NCBI GenBank assembly: GCA_001777915.1
Contig: MFFN01000001.1
Coordinates: 1 to 64,000 of the forward strand
DNA: 64,000 nucleotides
Direction: 5' to 3'
Source of the DNA: Candidatus Edwardsbacteria bacterium RifOxyA12_full_54_48
Lineage (GTDB): Bacteria; Edwardsbacteria; AC1; EtOH8
Shown here in pieces: positions 26,351 through 34,838 of the stretch. The position numbers were made by a program, and so were the translations under genes. How positions within the stretch are numbered: the stretch's first letter is position 1; each line of letters starts with the position of its first letter. The notes under the pieces are model-generated. The model made no database searches. It was not told the DNA's origin and was given only the letters and a program-made list of their open reading frames with translations.

Positions 26351-27175
26351 ATGAAGGTCACTTTTTACGGGGTGCGGGGCTCTATCCCGGCGCCGGGCGC
26401 CGACACCTACCGCTACGGCGGCAACACCACCTGCGCCGAGGTGATCACCTCCAGCGGCTACCGGATGATCATCGACTGCGGCACCGGGATCCGGAAGCTG
26501 GGGCTAAAACTGCTCAAGGAAAAGGATCCGGCCGCCATCCCCATCTTCATCACCCACGCCCATTGGGACCATGTCCAGGGGCTGCCGTTCTTCCTTCCCA
26601 TTTATATGCCCCGTTTCAAACTGATGTTCGTCAGCGCCAACGACAGCTTCGACCGGCTGTATCAGACCCTCTACAATCAGATGGACGGATACGTGTTTCC
26701 GGCCGACCTGCAGGAGGTGCAATCCCAGGTCAAGTTCGAGATAATAGACTCCAAGGGCTTCGATTTCGGCGGGGTGCATTTCGACACCATCCTGAACAAC
26801 CATCCGGTGCCCACCCACGGCCTGCGGATAAAGGACGGGGAGAAGACCTTCGTCTTCATCACCGACAACGAATTGCGGGCGGAGAAGCCGGCCACCCCTT
26901 ACCAGGATTTTGCGGCCTTCTGCCGGGGGGCGGACATTCTGGTGCACGACGCCCAGTACACCGAGGAGGACATGAAGAAGACCCGGGGCTGGGGGCATTC
27001 CACCTTCGGCGAAGCCGTAAAACTGGCCGAGGAGGCCGGGGTCAAGCGGCTGGGGTTCTTCCACCACGATCCGGAGCGGACCGACGATCAGCTGGATGAG
27101 ATCATAAAACAGATGCAGGGGACCACCCAGGTCAAATTGTTCGGGACCCGGGAGGGTGAGGTGCTGGAACTTTAG
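26351..27175 (+). CDS. MBL-fold metallo-hydrolase
   Basis: 274 residues of the metallo-beta-lactamase fold. Metal ligands are THAHWDH (about 67-73), the histidine in NHPVPTHG and the aspartate/histidine near LVHDAQYTEED and GWGHST. The start MKVTFYGVRGSIPAPG and YGGNTTC are typical of the subgroup often fused to or found near signalling proteins (cAMP phosphodiesterase / PhnP-like), active on phosphodiesters. The exact substrate is unknown. It follows a GGGAGGGACGA ribosome site, and a GC-rich palindrome separates it from the korA gene. Confidence 0.88.
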   Translation: MKVTFYGVRGSIPAPGADTYRYGGNTTCAEVITSSGYRMIIDCGTGIRKLGLKLLKEKDPAAIPIFITHAHWDHVQGLPFFLPIYMPRFKLMFVSANDSFDRLYQTLYNQMDGYVFPADLQEVQSQVKFEIIDSKGFDFGGVHFDTILNNHPVPTHGLRIKDGEKTFVFITDNELRAEKPATPYQDFAAFCRGADILVHDAQYTEEDMKKTRGWGHSTFGEAVKLAEEAGVKRLGFFHHDPERTDDQLDEIIKQMQGTTQVKLFGTREGEVLEL

Positions 27176-27180
27176 ACCTA

Positions 27181-27212
27181 ACCCCCGCCCCTTCCCCAAG
27201 GGGGAAGGGGTC
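27181..27212 (+). repeat. Dispersed GC-rich palindrome (CCCCTTCCCC / GGGGAAGGGG)
   Basis: A perfect 10-bp hairpin (27188-27197 and 27201-27210) with a 3-nt loop directly after the MBL-fold gene. The preceding CTAACCCCCG resembles the leader of the palindromes near 14.77 and 63.3 kb (CCTCACCCCTGCC), so the three probably belong to one family. There is no T-run, so it is not a good terminator. Confidence 0.5.
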
Positions 27213-27247
27213 CAGTATAAAAAAAAGAAAATCAAATGGTATAAAAT

Positions 27248-29014
27248 ATGGTCGATCTGACCATCAAAATAGCCGGGGCGGCCGGGCAGGGGATGCAGAC
27301 CATCTCCACCATCCTGGCCAGATCACTCACCCGGCAGGGCTATTACGTCTACTGCTACCAGGATCTGATGTCCCGGATCCGGGGCGGGCATAATTACGCC
27401 ACCATCCGCATCTCCGACCACCCGGTGGGCGGACTGTCCGAGGAGAGCAACATCCTGATAGCCCTGAATGCGGAATCCGTCAAACTTCACTCCGGGGAGA
27501 TGATCCCCAACGGGGTCATTGTATACGACGACAAATTGCAACCCTTCGACAAAGCTCAGGGCAAGAATGAAGATCTTGAAATTCAAAATGATGAATTGAA
27601 TCTATTTCCGGTGCCGATGGAAAAACTGGCGGTGGAGGCCGGACAGAACAAGATTCTGGTCAATTCGGTGGCCTGCGGGGTGTGCTTCAACCTGATGGAA
27701 TACGATTTCGATGTCCTGGCCGATACCTTGGGGGATATATTTGCCGCCAAGGGCGACGCCATGGTGGAGGCCAACATCCGGGCGGCCCGGGCGGGCTACG
27801 AATATGCCCGGAAAAATTTCCCGGAAGGAACCTGCCCCTATTGTCAGTTAAAACTTGAAAGGGAAAAGTCGAAAGCCCGGTTGCTGATGAACGGCAGCCA
27901 AGCCGCCGGACTGGGGGCCATCCTGTCCGGGCTTAAATTCATGTCGGCCTATCCCATGTCTCCATCCACCGGAATCATGGAATATATCGCTTCCCAGCAG
28001 GTGGAATTGGGGATCATCATGGAACAGGCCGAGGACGAAATCGCGGCCATCAATATGGCGCTGGGGGCCTCTTTCGCCGGGGTGCGCAGCATGACCGCCA
28101 CCTCGGGCGGCGGCTTCGCCCTGATGACCGAGGGGCTGTCGCTGGCCGGGATGACCGAGACCCCGCTGGTCATCTTCTTGGCCCAGCGGCCCGGCCCGGC
28201 CACCGGGCTTCCCACCCGCACCGAGCAGGGCGACCTGATGTTCGCCCTGTACGGCGGGCACGGCGAATTCCCCCGGGCCATCCTGGCTCCCGGCGATGCC
28301 GAGGAGACCGTACATTGCATGAACCGGGCCTTCAACCTGGCGGACCGCTACCAGATCCCGGTGATAATCCTGGGCGACCAGAACCTGAACGATTCTTTCT
28401 GGACGGTGGATGCTATCGATCCCGGGCGCTTCTCCATAGACCGTGGGAAGCTACTCGATAAATGGGATGAAACCCAGGAGGAATACAAGAGGTATCACCT
28501 GACACCCGACGGCATCTCGCCCCGGCTGATCCCCGGCAGCCCCGGAGCGGTGGGCTACTGGGACAGCGACGAACACACCGAGGAGGGGCACATCGCCGAG
28601 AGCGCCTCGGTCAGGCGGCAGATGACGGCCAAGAGGATGAAGAAAATCCAGTCCCTGCAGGCGGAAGCCCTGGCCCCCGTAATGTGCGGCACCGGCGACC
28701 AGGTGCTGCTGATCGGTTTCGGCACCACCAAGTGGCCGGTCATGAAGGCCGTGGAGGCTTTGGCCAGAAAGGGCGAAAAGATATCCGGCCTGCATATAAA
28801 ACAGCCGTACCCTCTGTCATCGGAGATCAGAACGATATCGGAAGGTTTTTCCAAGATAATCGTGGTGGAGCAGAACGCCACCGGGCAGCTGGAAAAACTG
28901 CTGTTGACAGAATCGGGCATCAAAGCCTCCGGGTCCATCAGAAAATTCGACGGCCGGCCGATCACGGCCAAATATATAGTTGATAGTTACGAAACCGTAA
29001 GACAAACTCTATAA
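27248..29014 (+). CDS. korA: 2-oxoacid:ferredoxin oxidoreductase, fused gamma-alpha subunit
   Basis: 588 residues. Residues 1-about 180 are the gamma domain (KIAGAAGQGMQTISTILARS and MSRIRGGHNYATIRIS). About 205-440 is the TPP-binding alpha N-domain (SAYPMSPSTGIMEY, EQAEDEIAAINMALGASFAG, TATSGGGFALM). The rest is the alpha C-domain, ending GRPITAKYIVDSYETVRQTL. This gamma-alpha fusion with a separate beta subunit is the layout of 2-oxoglutarate (KorAB) and related enzymes, which oxidise a 2-oxoacid with CoA and reduce ferredoxin. The beta subunit at 32.6 kb has no 4Fe-4S delta partner nearby. An AT-rich stretch about 100-125 (DKAQGKNEDLEIQNDELN) is an insertion. Confidence 0.93.
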   Translation: MVDLTIKIAGAAGQGMQTISTILARSLTRQGYYVYCYQDLMSRIRGGHNYATIRISDHPVGGLSEESNILIALNAESVKLHSGEMIPNGVIVYDDKLQPFDKAQGKNEDLEIQNDELNLFPVPMEKLAVEAGQNKILVNSVACGVCFNLMEYDFDVLADTLGDIFAAKGDAMVEANIRAARAGYEYARKNFPEGTCPYCQLKLEREKSKARLLMNGSQAAGLGAILSGLKFMSAYPMSPSTGIMEYIASQQVELGIIMEQAEDEIAAINMALGASFAGVRSMTATSGGGFALMTEGLSLAGMTETPLVIFLAQRPGPATGLPTRTEQGDLMFALYGGHGEFPRAILAPGDAEETVHCMNRAFNLADRYQIPVIILGDQNLNDSFWTVDAIDPGRFSIDRGKLLDKWDETQEEYKRYHLTPDGISPRLIPGSPGAVGYWDSDEHTEEGHIAESASVRRQMTAKRMKKIQSLQAEALAPVMCGTGDQVLLIGFGTTKWPVMKAVEALARKGEKISGLHIKQPYPLSSEIRTISEGFSKIIVVEQNATGQLEKLLLTESGIKASGSIRKFDGRPITAKYIVDSYETVRQTL

Positions 29015-29460
29015 GGAAGCCAGGAATGCAGGAAAATCGAATACATGGGGAAATTGGTTTTGGATGTGGAAAGGGACCAAGCAAAATAATTCCTGTCTTC
29101 ATGGTTTCATTATAAGGGATTCTATAAGGAAGCCAGGAATACAGGAGAATCGGATACGCGGTTTTAGGGAGTTGGAATGTGAAAAAAGTCTCGCTTATCC
29201 CTAATAATTCCTGCCTTCATGGTTTCATTATAAGGGATTCTATAAGGAAGCCAGGAATACAGGAAAATGGATGCACGGGTAAAGTGGTTTTCGCTTTGAA
29301 AAGGGTGATCTCAAAATAATTCCTGCCTTCATGGTTTCATTATAAGGGATTCTATAAGGAAGCCAGGAATACAGGAAAATGGATACACGGGTAAATTGGT
29401 TTTCGATTTGAAATGGGTGATATCAAAGTAATTCCTGCCTTCAGGGATTCCTAACAAAAG
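29008..29460 (+). repeat. Four-copy tandem array of a 112-118 bp inverted-repeat unit
   Basis: Units start at 29008, 29121, 29239 and 29351 with TCTATAAGGAAGCCAGGAAT and end with AATTCCTGCCTTCATGG followed by TTTCATTATAAGGGAT; the last is cut short at 29460. The left arm GAAGCCAGGAAT pairs with ATTCCTGCCTTC except for one mismatch, and the right arm of one unit can also pair with the left arm of the next. Units 3 and 4 are almost the same; unit 2 differs most in its middle. The first unit contains the korA stop codon. The array fills the gap from korA to the relic ORF and has no gene. Confidence 0.9.
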
Positions 29461-29466
29461 GGATAT

Positions 29467-29550
29467 ATGAGGGACGTTAATATATACAAAAGCGGAGACG
29501 GGCGGCCCATAACGGCAAAATATATTGCGGATAGTTATAAATCGTTATGA
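29467..29550 (+). pseudogene. 27-codon ORF related to the KorA C-terminus
   Basis: A short ORF with its own ATG (29467) behind AAAAGGG, encoding MRDVNIYKSGDGRPITAKYI then ADSYKSL. The block DGRPITAKYI plus DSY matches the end of KorA at 28950-29000 with one substitution in between. Codons differ mainly at third positions, so the two copies diverged as coding sequence. The stop overlaps the ATG of the next gene (ATGA). It is either the remnant of a lost korA paralogue or a coupled leader peptide. It is shown as a pseudogene; function unproven. Confidence 0.6.
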
Positions 29551-32500
29551 AAAAAATACTGGCCATATCGATATTCCTGCTGTCAGTCTTGCCGGGTGGG
29601 GAGTGTCTGGCCCAGGATTCCCTCAACCTGAGGACCGTGGGGGTCTGGCCCTACGGGCTTACCAATGCCGTAAATAAATACATCAGCGGCGGTCATGATT
29701 ACATCCTGATGGGCAGCGGCCGGCGCATCAGTTTGCTGAACGTGGACGACCCCGCCCATCCCTGCATCACCGGCGAGACCGGCGTTGCCGACGATATCAA
29801 CAAGATATGGGCCGATGGCAATTACGCCTATACGGCCCACGGCCACTCCGGGGTCAGCATCATTGACCTTACCGATCCCCACCACATCCGGGGATCCTAT
29901 AAAACAGAGGGGCCGGCCAAGGACATCGAGGTCAGATGGCCCTATGCCTACGTGGCGGTGGACAGCCAAGGCCTGACGGTGCTGAACATATCCGATCCGG
30001 CCGATCCCTTTCTGGTTTCGAGATTGAATTTTTCCGGGGAGACCATCGGCATCGGGCTGGGCGGGAATTACGCCTTTCTGGCCTCGGGCGGCAACGGGGT
30101 CAGGGTGCTGAATATCGGCAATCCGAATGTCCCAACGCTTATCGCCAGCTGCAACAGCCTGGGTTATGTTTACGATGTCTCCGTTTCCGGCAGCTATGCC
30201 TACGTGGCGGCCGGAGATTCCGGCCTGAGGGTCATGGATATCTCCAATATCTCCGCCCCGGTGCCGTCATCGAAGTTCAAATTCCAGAACAAGGCCAGAG
30301 CGGCGGTGAGGTCCGGGGACAATGTCTTTGTGGCCGGGGATTTTGCCGGGCTGAGGATCATCAATGCGGCCACTCCCGGTAAGATCGGGGAGGTGGGATA
30401 TTTTAAAACCGCCTATAATGTGGTGGACCTGTGTATGATAGGCGACCATGCCTTCCTGGCCGACAGAGCCGGCGGACTGCGGGTTATAGACGTCTCACAG
30501 ATAAAGAATCCGGTCCTGGCCGGCCAGTTCGACACCCCGGGATATGCCAAGAACCTGCTGATAAAAAACGGCTATGCCTACATCAGCGACGGAGATTCCG
30601 GCCTGTGCATCGCTGACATCAGCGATCCGGTGGCGCCGGTTGCCGTGGGGCGGTATCATTCGCCAGGCTTTGTCTCGGCGGCCGATATCCCCGGCAGACA
30701 TGCCTACCTGGCGGCCGGCGGTGCCGGGCTGAGAATTGTTGATATCCTGGACCCGGCCAATCCGGTGGAGACAGGTTTCTGGGACAGCCCCGGCCAGGCC
30801 AACGATGTGTTGCTCCAGACCATGGATGATGAAAGGAGGTATGCCCTCCTGGCCGACGGGGATTCCGGCATATCCCTGGTATATGTACATGATCCTTACA
30901 ATCCGGTGGATACCGCCAGGCTCGATTCGGTCGGCCATGCCTGCGGCTTGACAACCGTTAGTATCTTGGGTGGCAGCAGTATCCTTGGGGCGATGGGAAC
31001 CCATGATTTCACCGGTATAGATATCTGGCAGATCTATCCCGACAGCTTGGATTCAAGCAAGGTAACCTATGCCCTAAATGCCGGCAGCGGTCCGGCTGCC
31101 GATTACAACTACTCAGTCAGCTTCAATGATAACAAGCTCTGCATATCCAATGGCAATCAGGGGCTCAGTATTAGAAATCTCATCATTGAAAACCTCAATG
31201 GTGTGTGGATATACTGGTTTTCCCCCGGGGGAACTTATTATACCTCAACCAAGACCAAGGATGCGGCGATTTCCGGCAACTACGCCTATGTCACCGACAA
31301 ATATTCGGGTCTGCAGGTGGCCGACTTTACTGACCAGGGAAATCGGGGAGGGATCGGGTTTTATGCCGTGCCCGATTCCATGGAAACGGCGCTTCTCTAC
31401 GGCAATTATGCCTATCTGCTGTGCGGCCAGGCCGGCATCAGGATCGTGGACGTCACCCAAAAATCCATCATCACCGAAGCCGGGGCCTACGACATCCCCC
31501 TGGCTGTCTACGGTCTGCAGGCGAGGGACAGCCTGGCCTACGCGGCGGACGTGAATTCGGGGATAAGGGTGCTGGATATATCCGATGCGGCCCATCCCCG
31601 GGAGATAGGCTACTGCCGGACAGCGGGCACCCCTTTCGGGCTGGACATCGCGGACAGCATCATCGGGGTGGCCGACGGGGAGTTCGGGCTGGCATTGATA
31701 AACGCCAAAGACCCGGTCAGTCCGGTGGTGGTCGGCAGCTGGAACAGCCCCGGGTTTGCCTACAAGGTAAAGATGGACGGAAATTCCGCATACCTGGCCG
31801 ACGAGTCCGCCGGATTGCGGATAATAGATATCAGCGACAAAGCGATGCCGGTTGAAACAGGCTTCTATAACACTTTGGGCAATGCCTACGGGCTGGATAT
31901 CAAAGGCGGCCACGCTTACGTCGCAGACGGGTCCAATGGATTGCAGGTGATCGACATTACGAATAAAGCCGATCCTACGCTGACCGCCAGCTTGAGCCTG
32001 CCGGGGACGGCCTACGATGTGGCCATCTCGGGGAATTATGCCTACCTGGCTGCCGGATATTACGGCCTGAGGATCGTCAATATCGCCGATCCCAACCATC
32101 CCGCCGAGACCGGATATTGCAACACCGCCGGCTATGCCCGGGGACTGGCAGTCAACGGCAGCACGGCCTATGTGGCCGACGGCCACAACGGACTGGCATC
32201 GATTGACGTGTCTGATCCCACCGCCCCCCGGCAGACCGGGCGGTATTACAGCGGGAGCAGTGTCTGGGCGGCGGCCGTTTCCGGAGAGAACATACTTCTT
32301 TCGGACGGCAACTATATATTAAGGGTCTTGGAGACCTGGCAATCACCGCTGCCACCGGAAAAAAGATACGAATCTCTGGTATCCCAGAATTATCCCAATC
32401 CTTTTAAGGCCGGGACTCGTATCAATTATTCCGTTTCGATTTTCGGCCGGGTCTCAATTTCGATCTACAACGCATACGGACAGAAAGTGATCGAGCTGGT

Positions 32501-32645
32501 GAACCAGGAGAAAAACGGCGGGCAGTATTCGGCTTATTGGGATGGCCGGGACCAGCAGGGCCGTCCCGTCCCCTGCGGCGTTTATTTCTACCGGGTCAGC
32601 ACTCCCGATCTTACCCGGACCAAGAAGATGATGATAATCAGGTGA
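29547..32645 (+). CDS. Secreted LVIVD-repeat beta-propeller protein with T9SS-type C-terminal domain
   Basis: 1032 residues. A signal peptide (MKKILAISIFLLSVLPGGECLA) is followed by about twenty repeats of roughly 40 residues of the LVIVD type (for example GNYAYLAAGYYGLRIVNIAD, then PNHPAETG), forming one or more large propellers. The final about 85 residues from YESLVSQNYPNPFKAGTRIN are the FlgD-like/type IX sorting domain (YNAYGQKV, YWDGRDQQGRPV, GVYFYRV, KKMMIIR). It is probably exported to the cell surface. Its position between the alpha and beta subunit genes of a cytoplasmic oxidoreductase is odd. Start overlaps the relic ORF. Confidence 0.9.
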   Translation: MKKILAISIFLLSVLPGGECLAQDSLNLRTVGVWPYGLTNAVNKYISGGHDYILMGSGRRISLLNVDDPAHPCITGETGVADDINKIWADGNYAYTAHGHSGVSIIDLTDPHHIRGSYKTEGPAKDIEVRWPYAYVAVDSQGLTVLNISDPADPFLVSRLNFSGETIGIGLGGNYAFLASGGNGVRVLNIGNPNVPTLIASCNSLGYVYDVSVSGSYAYVAAGDSGLRVMDISNISAPVPSSKFKFQNKARAAVRSGDNVFVAGDFAGLRIINAATPGKIGEVGYFKTAYNVVDLCMIGDHAFLADRAGGLRVIDVSQIKNPVLAGQFDTPGYAKNLLIKNGYAYISDGDSGLCIADISDPVAPVAVGRYHSPGFVSAADIPGRHAYLAAGGAGLRIVDILDPANPVETGFWDSPGQANDVLLQTMDDERRYALLADGDSGISLVYVHDPYNPVDTARLDSVGHACGLTTVSILGGSSILGAMGTHDFTGIDIWQIYPDSLDSSKVTYALNAGSGPAADYNYSVSFNDNKLCISNGNQGLSIRNLIIENLNGVWIYWFSPGGTYYTSTKTKDAAISGNYAYVTDKYSGLQVADFTDQGNRGGIGFYAVPDSMETALLYGNYAYLLCGQAGIRIVDVTQKSIITEAGAYDIPLAVYGLQARDSLAYAADVNSGIRVLDISDAAHPREIGYCRTAGTPFGLDIADSIIGVADGEFGLALINAKDPVSPVVVGSWNSPGFAYKVKMDGNSAYLADESAGLRIIDISDKAMPVETGFYNTLGNAYGLDIKGGHAYVADGSNGLQVIDITNKADPTLTASLSLPGTAYDVAISGNYAYLAAGYYGLRIVNIADPNHPAETGYCNTAGYARGLAVNGSTAYVADGHNGLASIDVSDPTAPRQTGRYYSGSSVWAAAVSGENILLSDGNYILRVLETWQSPLPPEKRYESLVSQNYPNPFKAGTRINYSVSIFGRVSISIYNAYGQKVIELVNQEKNGGQYSAYWDGRDQQGRPVPCGVYFYRVSTPDLTRTKKMMIIR

Positions 32646-32648
32646 TAT

Positions 32649-33503
32649 ATGCTTGACCCCGAAATCTATAACAGCCAAGATGAGATAGCCTGGTGCCCCG
32701 GCTGTTTCAACCACTCCATCCTGAAGGCTCTCAAGCAGGCCCTATCCGACCTGGAAATACCGCCCCATCGGGCGGTCTTCAGCTCCGGGATCGGCCAGGC
32801 GGCCAAGCTGCCGCATTATATCAAATGCAACCTTTTCAACGGGCTGCACGGCCGGGCCCTGCCGGTGGCCACCGGGATCAAGCTGGCCAATCACCATCTC
32901 CAGGTCATTGCCGAGGGTGGCGACGGAGACGGCTATGCCGAGGGGGGCAATCATTTCATCCACGCCATGCGGCGGAACATCGGCCTTACCTATCTGGTGC
33001 ACAACAATCAGGTCTACGGGCTGACCAAGGGCCAGACCTCGCCCACTTCCGAGTCTGGCTTCATCAGCATCACCACCCCGCTGGGCAATTTCAGTTTCCC
33101 GGAACAGCCCCTGACCATGGCCATTGCCGCCGAATGCTCCTTGGTGGCCCGTGGTTTTGCCGGGGATTCCGATCATCTGGCCGGGCTGATAGTAGAGGGG
33201 CTCAGGAACCCGGGCTTTTCGTTCATCGACATCCTCCAGCCCTGCATCACCTTTAACAAGGTCAATACTTTCAAGTGGTACCAGGAAAGGGTTTATAAAC
33301 TGCCGCCGGAGTACGACCCCTACGACAAGACAGCGGCCTTTGCCATGGCCCAGGAGTGGGGGGACAAAATACCGACCGGCATCATCTACAGAAACAACCG
33401 GGTCCCCTTGGAAAAACAGCTGCCCCAGATTTCCCGGACATCCCTACTGAATCTGGAGATCGAGCAGGAAAAAAGAATTTCACTGATAAATGATTTTAAA
33501 TGA
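32649..33503 (+). CDS. korB: 2-oxoacid:ferredoxin oxidoreductase, beta subunit
   Basis: 284 residues. It has the CPGC of the 4Fe-4S/TPP beta subunit (DEIAWCPGCFNHSILKAL, about 12-29), GIGQAAKLPHYIKCN, HGRALPVATGIKLAN and the TPP motif GDGDGYAEGGNHFIHA. NNQVYGLTKGQTSPTS is the usual post-TPP block. It would pair with the fused gamma-alpha subunit at 27.2 kb, although a 3.6-kb interval separates them. Starts 3 bp after the LVIVD gene and overlaps the next ORF's first possible ATG. Confidence 0.95.
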   Translation: MLDPEIYNSQDEIAWCPGCFNHSILKALKQALSDLEIPPHRAVFSSGIGQAAKLPHYIKCNLFNGLHGRALPVATGIKLANHHLQVIAEGGDGDGYAEGGNHFIHAMRRNIGLTYLVHNNQVYGLTKGQTSPTSESGFISITTPLGNFSFPEQPLTMAIAAECSLVARGFAGDSDHLAGLIVEGLRNPGFSFIDILQPCITFNKVNTFKWYQERVYKLPPEYDPYDKTAAFAMAQEWGDKIPTGIIYRNNRVPLEKQLPQISRTSLLNLEIEQEKRISLINDFK

Positions 33504-33517
33504 CCGGAGGGAGTAAT

Positions 33518-33883
33518 TTGGAAAGAGTATCTTTTGTAAAACACAAAAACAGGGACATCCTGGTGGTGGATATCTCCGGCATCAGAAATGTGGAAGAGAG
33601 CATTGCCACCCTGCAGAACGCCACCCGGCTGGTGAAGACCCAGGCACCGGGATCGCTTCTGATGCTGACCAACGTCAGCGGCACCCATTACGACAAGGCC
33701 GGGGCCGATGCCATCAAAACCTATTCCCGGGAGAACACTCCTTTCGTCAAGGCCAGTGCGGTGGTGGGAGTGTCCGGCATCAAGCGTTTGGTGCTGAACA
33801 CCATAGTCAAGATCACCGGGCGGAGGATCATGCCCTTCGACGACGCGGAGGCGGCCAAGGATTGGCTGGCCGGGCAGCAGTAA
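33518..33883 (+). CDS. STAS/SEC14 (SpoIIAA-like) domain protein, paralogue 1
   Basis: 121 residues from a TTG at 33518. An in-frame ATG at 33500 overlaps the korB stop, but the TTG sits behind GGAGGGAG (33507-33513) and makes the protein start LERVSFVKHKNRDIL, which aligns with MDRVKYLNHKGREIL of the next gene. The fold looks like the SpoIIAA-like STAS/SEC14 family (VVGVSGIKRLVLNTIVKITG and PFDDAEAAKDWLAGQQ at the end). These small cytoplasmic proteins have unknown roles. It is followed by its own paralogue. Confidence 0.75.
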   Translation: MERVSFVKHKNRDILVVDISGIRNVEESIATLQNATRLVKTQAPGSLLMLTNVSGTHYDKAGADAIKTYSRENTPFVKASAVVGVSGIKRLVLNTIVKITGRRIMPFDDAEAAKDWLAGQQ

Positions 33884-33904
33884 TAATCAACCAGGAGGCG
33901 ATAG

Positions 33905-34270
33905 ATGGATAGGGTGAAATATCTTAACCATAAAGGCCGGGAGATCCTGGTACAGGACCTGACCGACTCCAAGAACATCGATGAGAACATTGCCGTCTTC
34001 GACCGGACCCAGGGCATCATCGCCGGCCGCCCGGAGAAATCGGTGTTGCTGCTGACCGTCCTGGTAAACACCCATTATTCGCCCCAGGCGGTGGACCGAC
34101 TGAAGAGATTCTCGGTGGAGGTGACCCCCCATATCAAGGCCAGCGCGGCGGTGGGGATCACCGGCATCAAGAAGGTGGTCTACCAGACGCTGTCAGCGCT
34201 TATCGGGCGCAAGATCCACCTTTTTGACAGCATTGACCGGGCCCTGGATTGGCTGGCGGAACAGGAATAA
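33905..34270 (+). CDS. STAS/SEC14 (SpoIIAA-like) domain protein, paralogue 2
   Basis: 121 residues, a tandem paralogue of the preceding gene with the same length and key blocks (KASAAVGITGIKKVVYQTLS, HLFDSIDRALDWLAEQE). The ATG follows CAGGAGG (33891-33897). The pair suggests a heterodimer or divergence after duplication. No catalytic motif is seen. The association with ferredoxin-linked enzymes is not explained by what is known of the family. Confidence 0.75.
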   Translation: MDRVKYLNHKGREILVQDLTDSKNIDENIAVFDRTQGIIAGRPEKSVLLLTVLVNTHYSPQAVDRLKRFSVEVTPHIKASAAVGITGIKKVVYQTLSALIGRKIHLFDSIDRALDWLAEQE

Positions 34271-34294
34271 TAAACCATAAGGCGAGGAATATCC

Positions 34295-34804
34295 ATGGCA
34301 AGCCAGTTTAAAAATATCGACCCCGAGCAGATCGGCGATAATGCTTTCAAGCTCATCAACAAGGATTGGATGCTGATAACTGCCGGCAAAGCGGGTTCCT
34401 TCAATACCATGACCGCCAGCTGGGGCGGACTGGGGATACTGTGGCACAAGCCGGTGGCTTTCTGCTTTGTCCGCCCCAACCGCCATACCTACGGGTTCAT
34501 GGAGCGGGAGCAGTATTACAGCCTTTCGGTTTACCCGGAGAAATACCGGAAGGTGCTGGAGCTCTGTGGCACCAAGTCCGGACGGAACATCGACAAGGTC
34601 AAGGAGACCGGGCTGACCCCGCTTTCGGGGGTAACCGGGGCGGTATATTATGAACAGGCCCGTCTGGTGCTGGAATGCCGCAAGATATATTATCACGATA
34701 TCGATCCCCAGAAATTTCTGGACCCCGAGATCCACAAGAACTACCCCATCAAGGATTATCACCGGATGTATGTGGGAGAGGTGCTTAACTGTCTGGTAAA
34801 ATAA
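34295..34804 (+). CDS. Flavin reductase-like FMN-binding protein
   Basis: 169 residues of the flavin reductase-like split-barrel family. Blocks are LITAGKAGSFNTMTASWGGLG (about 27-47), KPVAFCFVRPNRHTYGFME and HRMYVGEVLNCLVK. Members bind FMN and reduce it with NAD(P)H, or serve as flavoredoxin-like electron carriers in anaerobes. A flavoredoxin-type carrier would fit the adjacent redox genes. Not diagnostic for the exact partner. Confidence 0.88.
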   Translation: MASQFKNIDPEQIGDNAFKLINKDWMLITAGKAGSFNTMTASWGGLGILWHKPVAFCFVRPNRHTYGFMEREQYYSLSVYPEKYRKVLELCGTKSGRNIDKVKETGLTPLSGVTGAVYYEQARLVLECRKIYYHDIDPQKFLDPEIHKNYPIKDYHRMYVGEVLNCLVK

Positions 34805-34838
34805 AATGACCATAAAAATAAATTTAAGGAGGCAAAAA

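Noticed and set aside
29008-29460. CRISPR-like appearance of the repeat array
   Set aside because: Units are 112-118 bp with long internal inverted arms and related internal parts; there are no short identical repeats with unique spacers and no cas genes.
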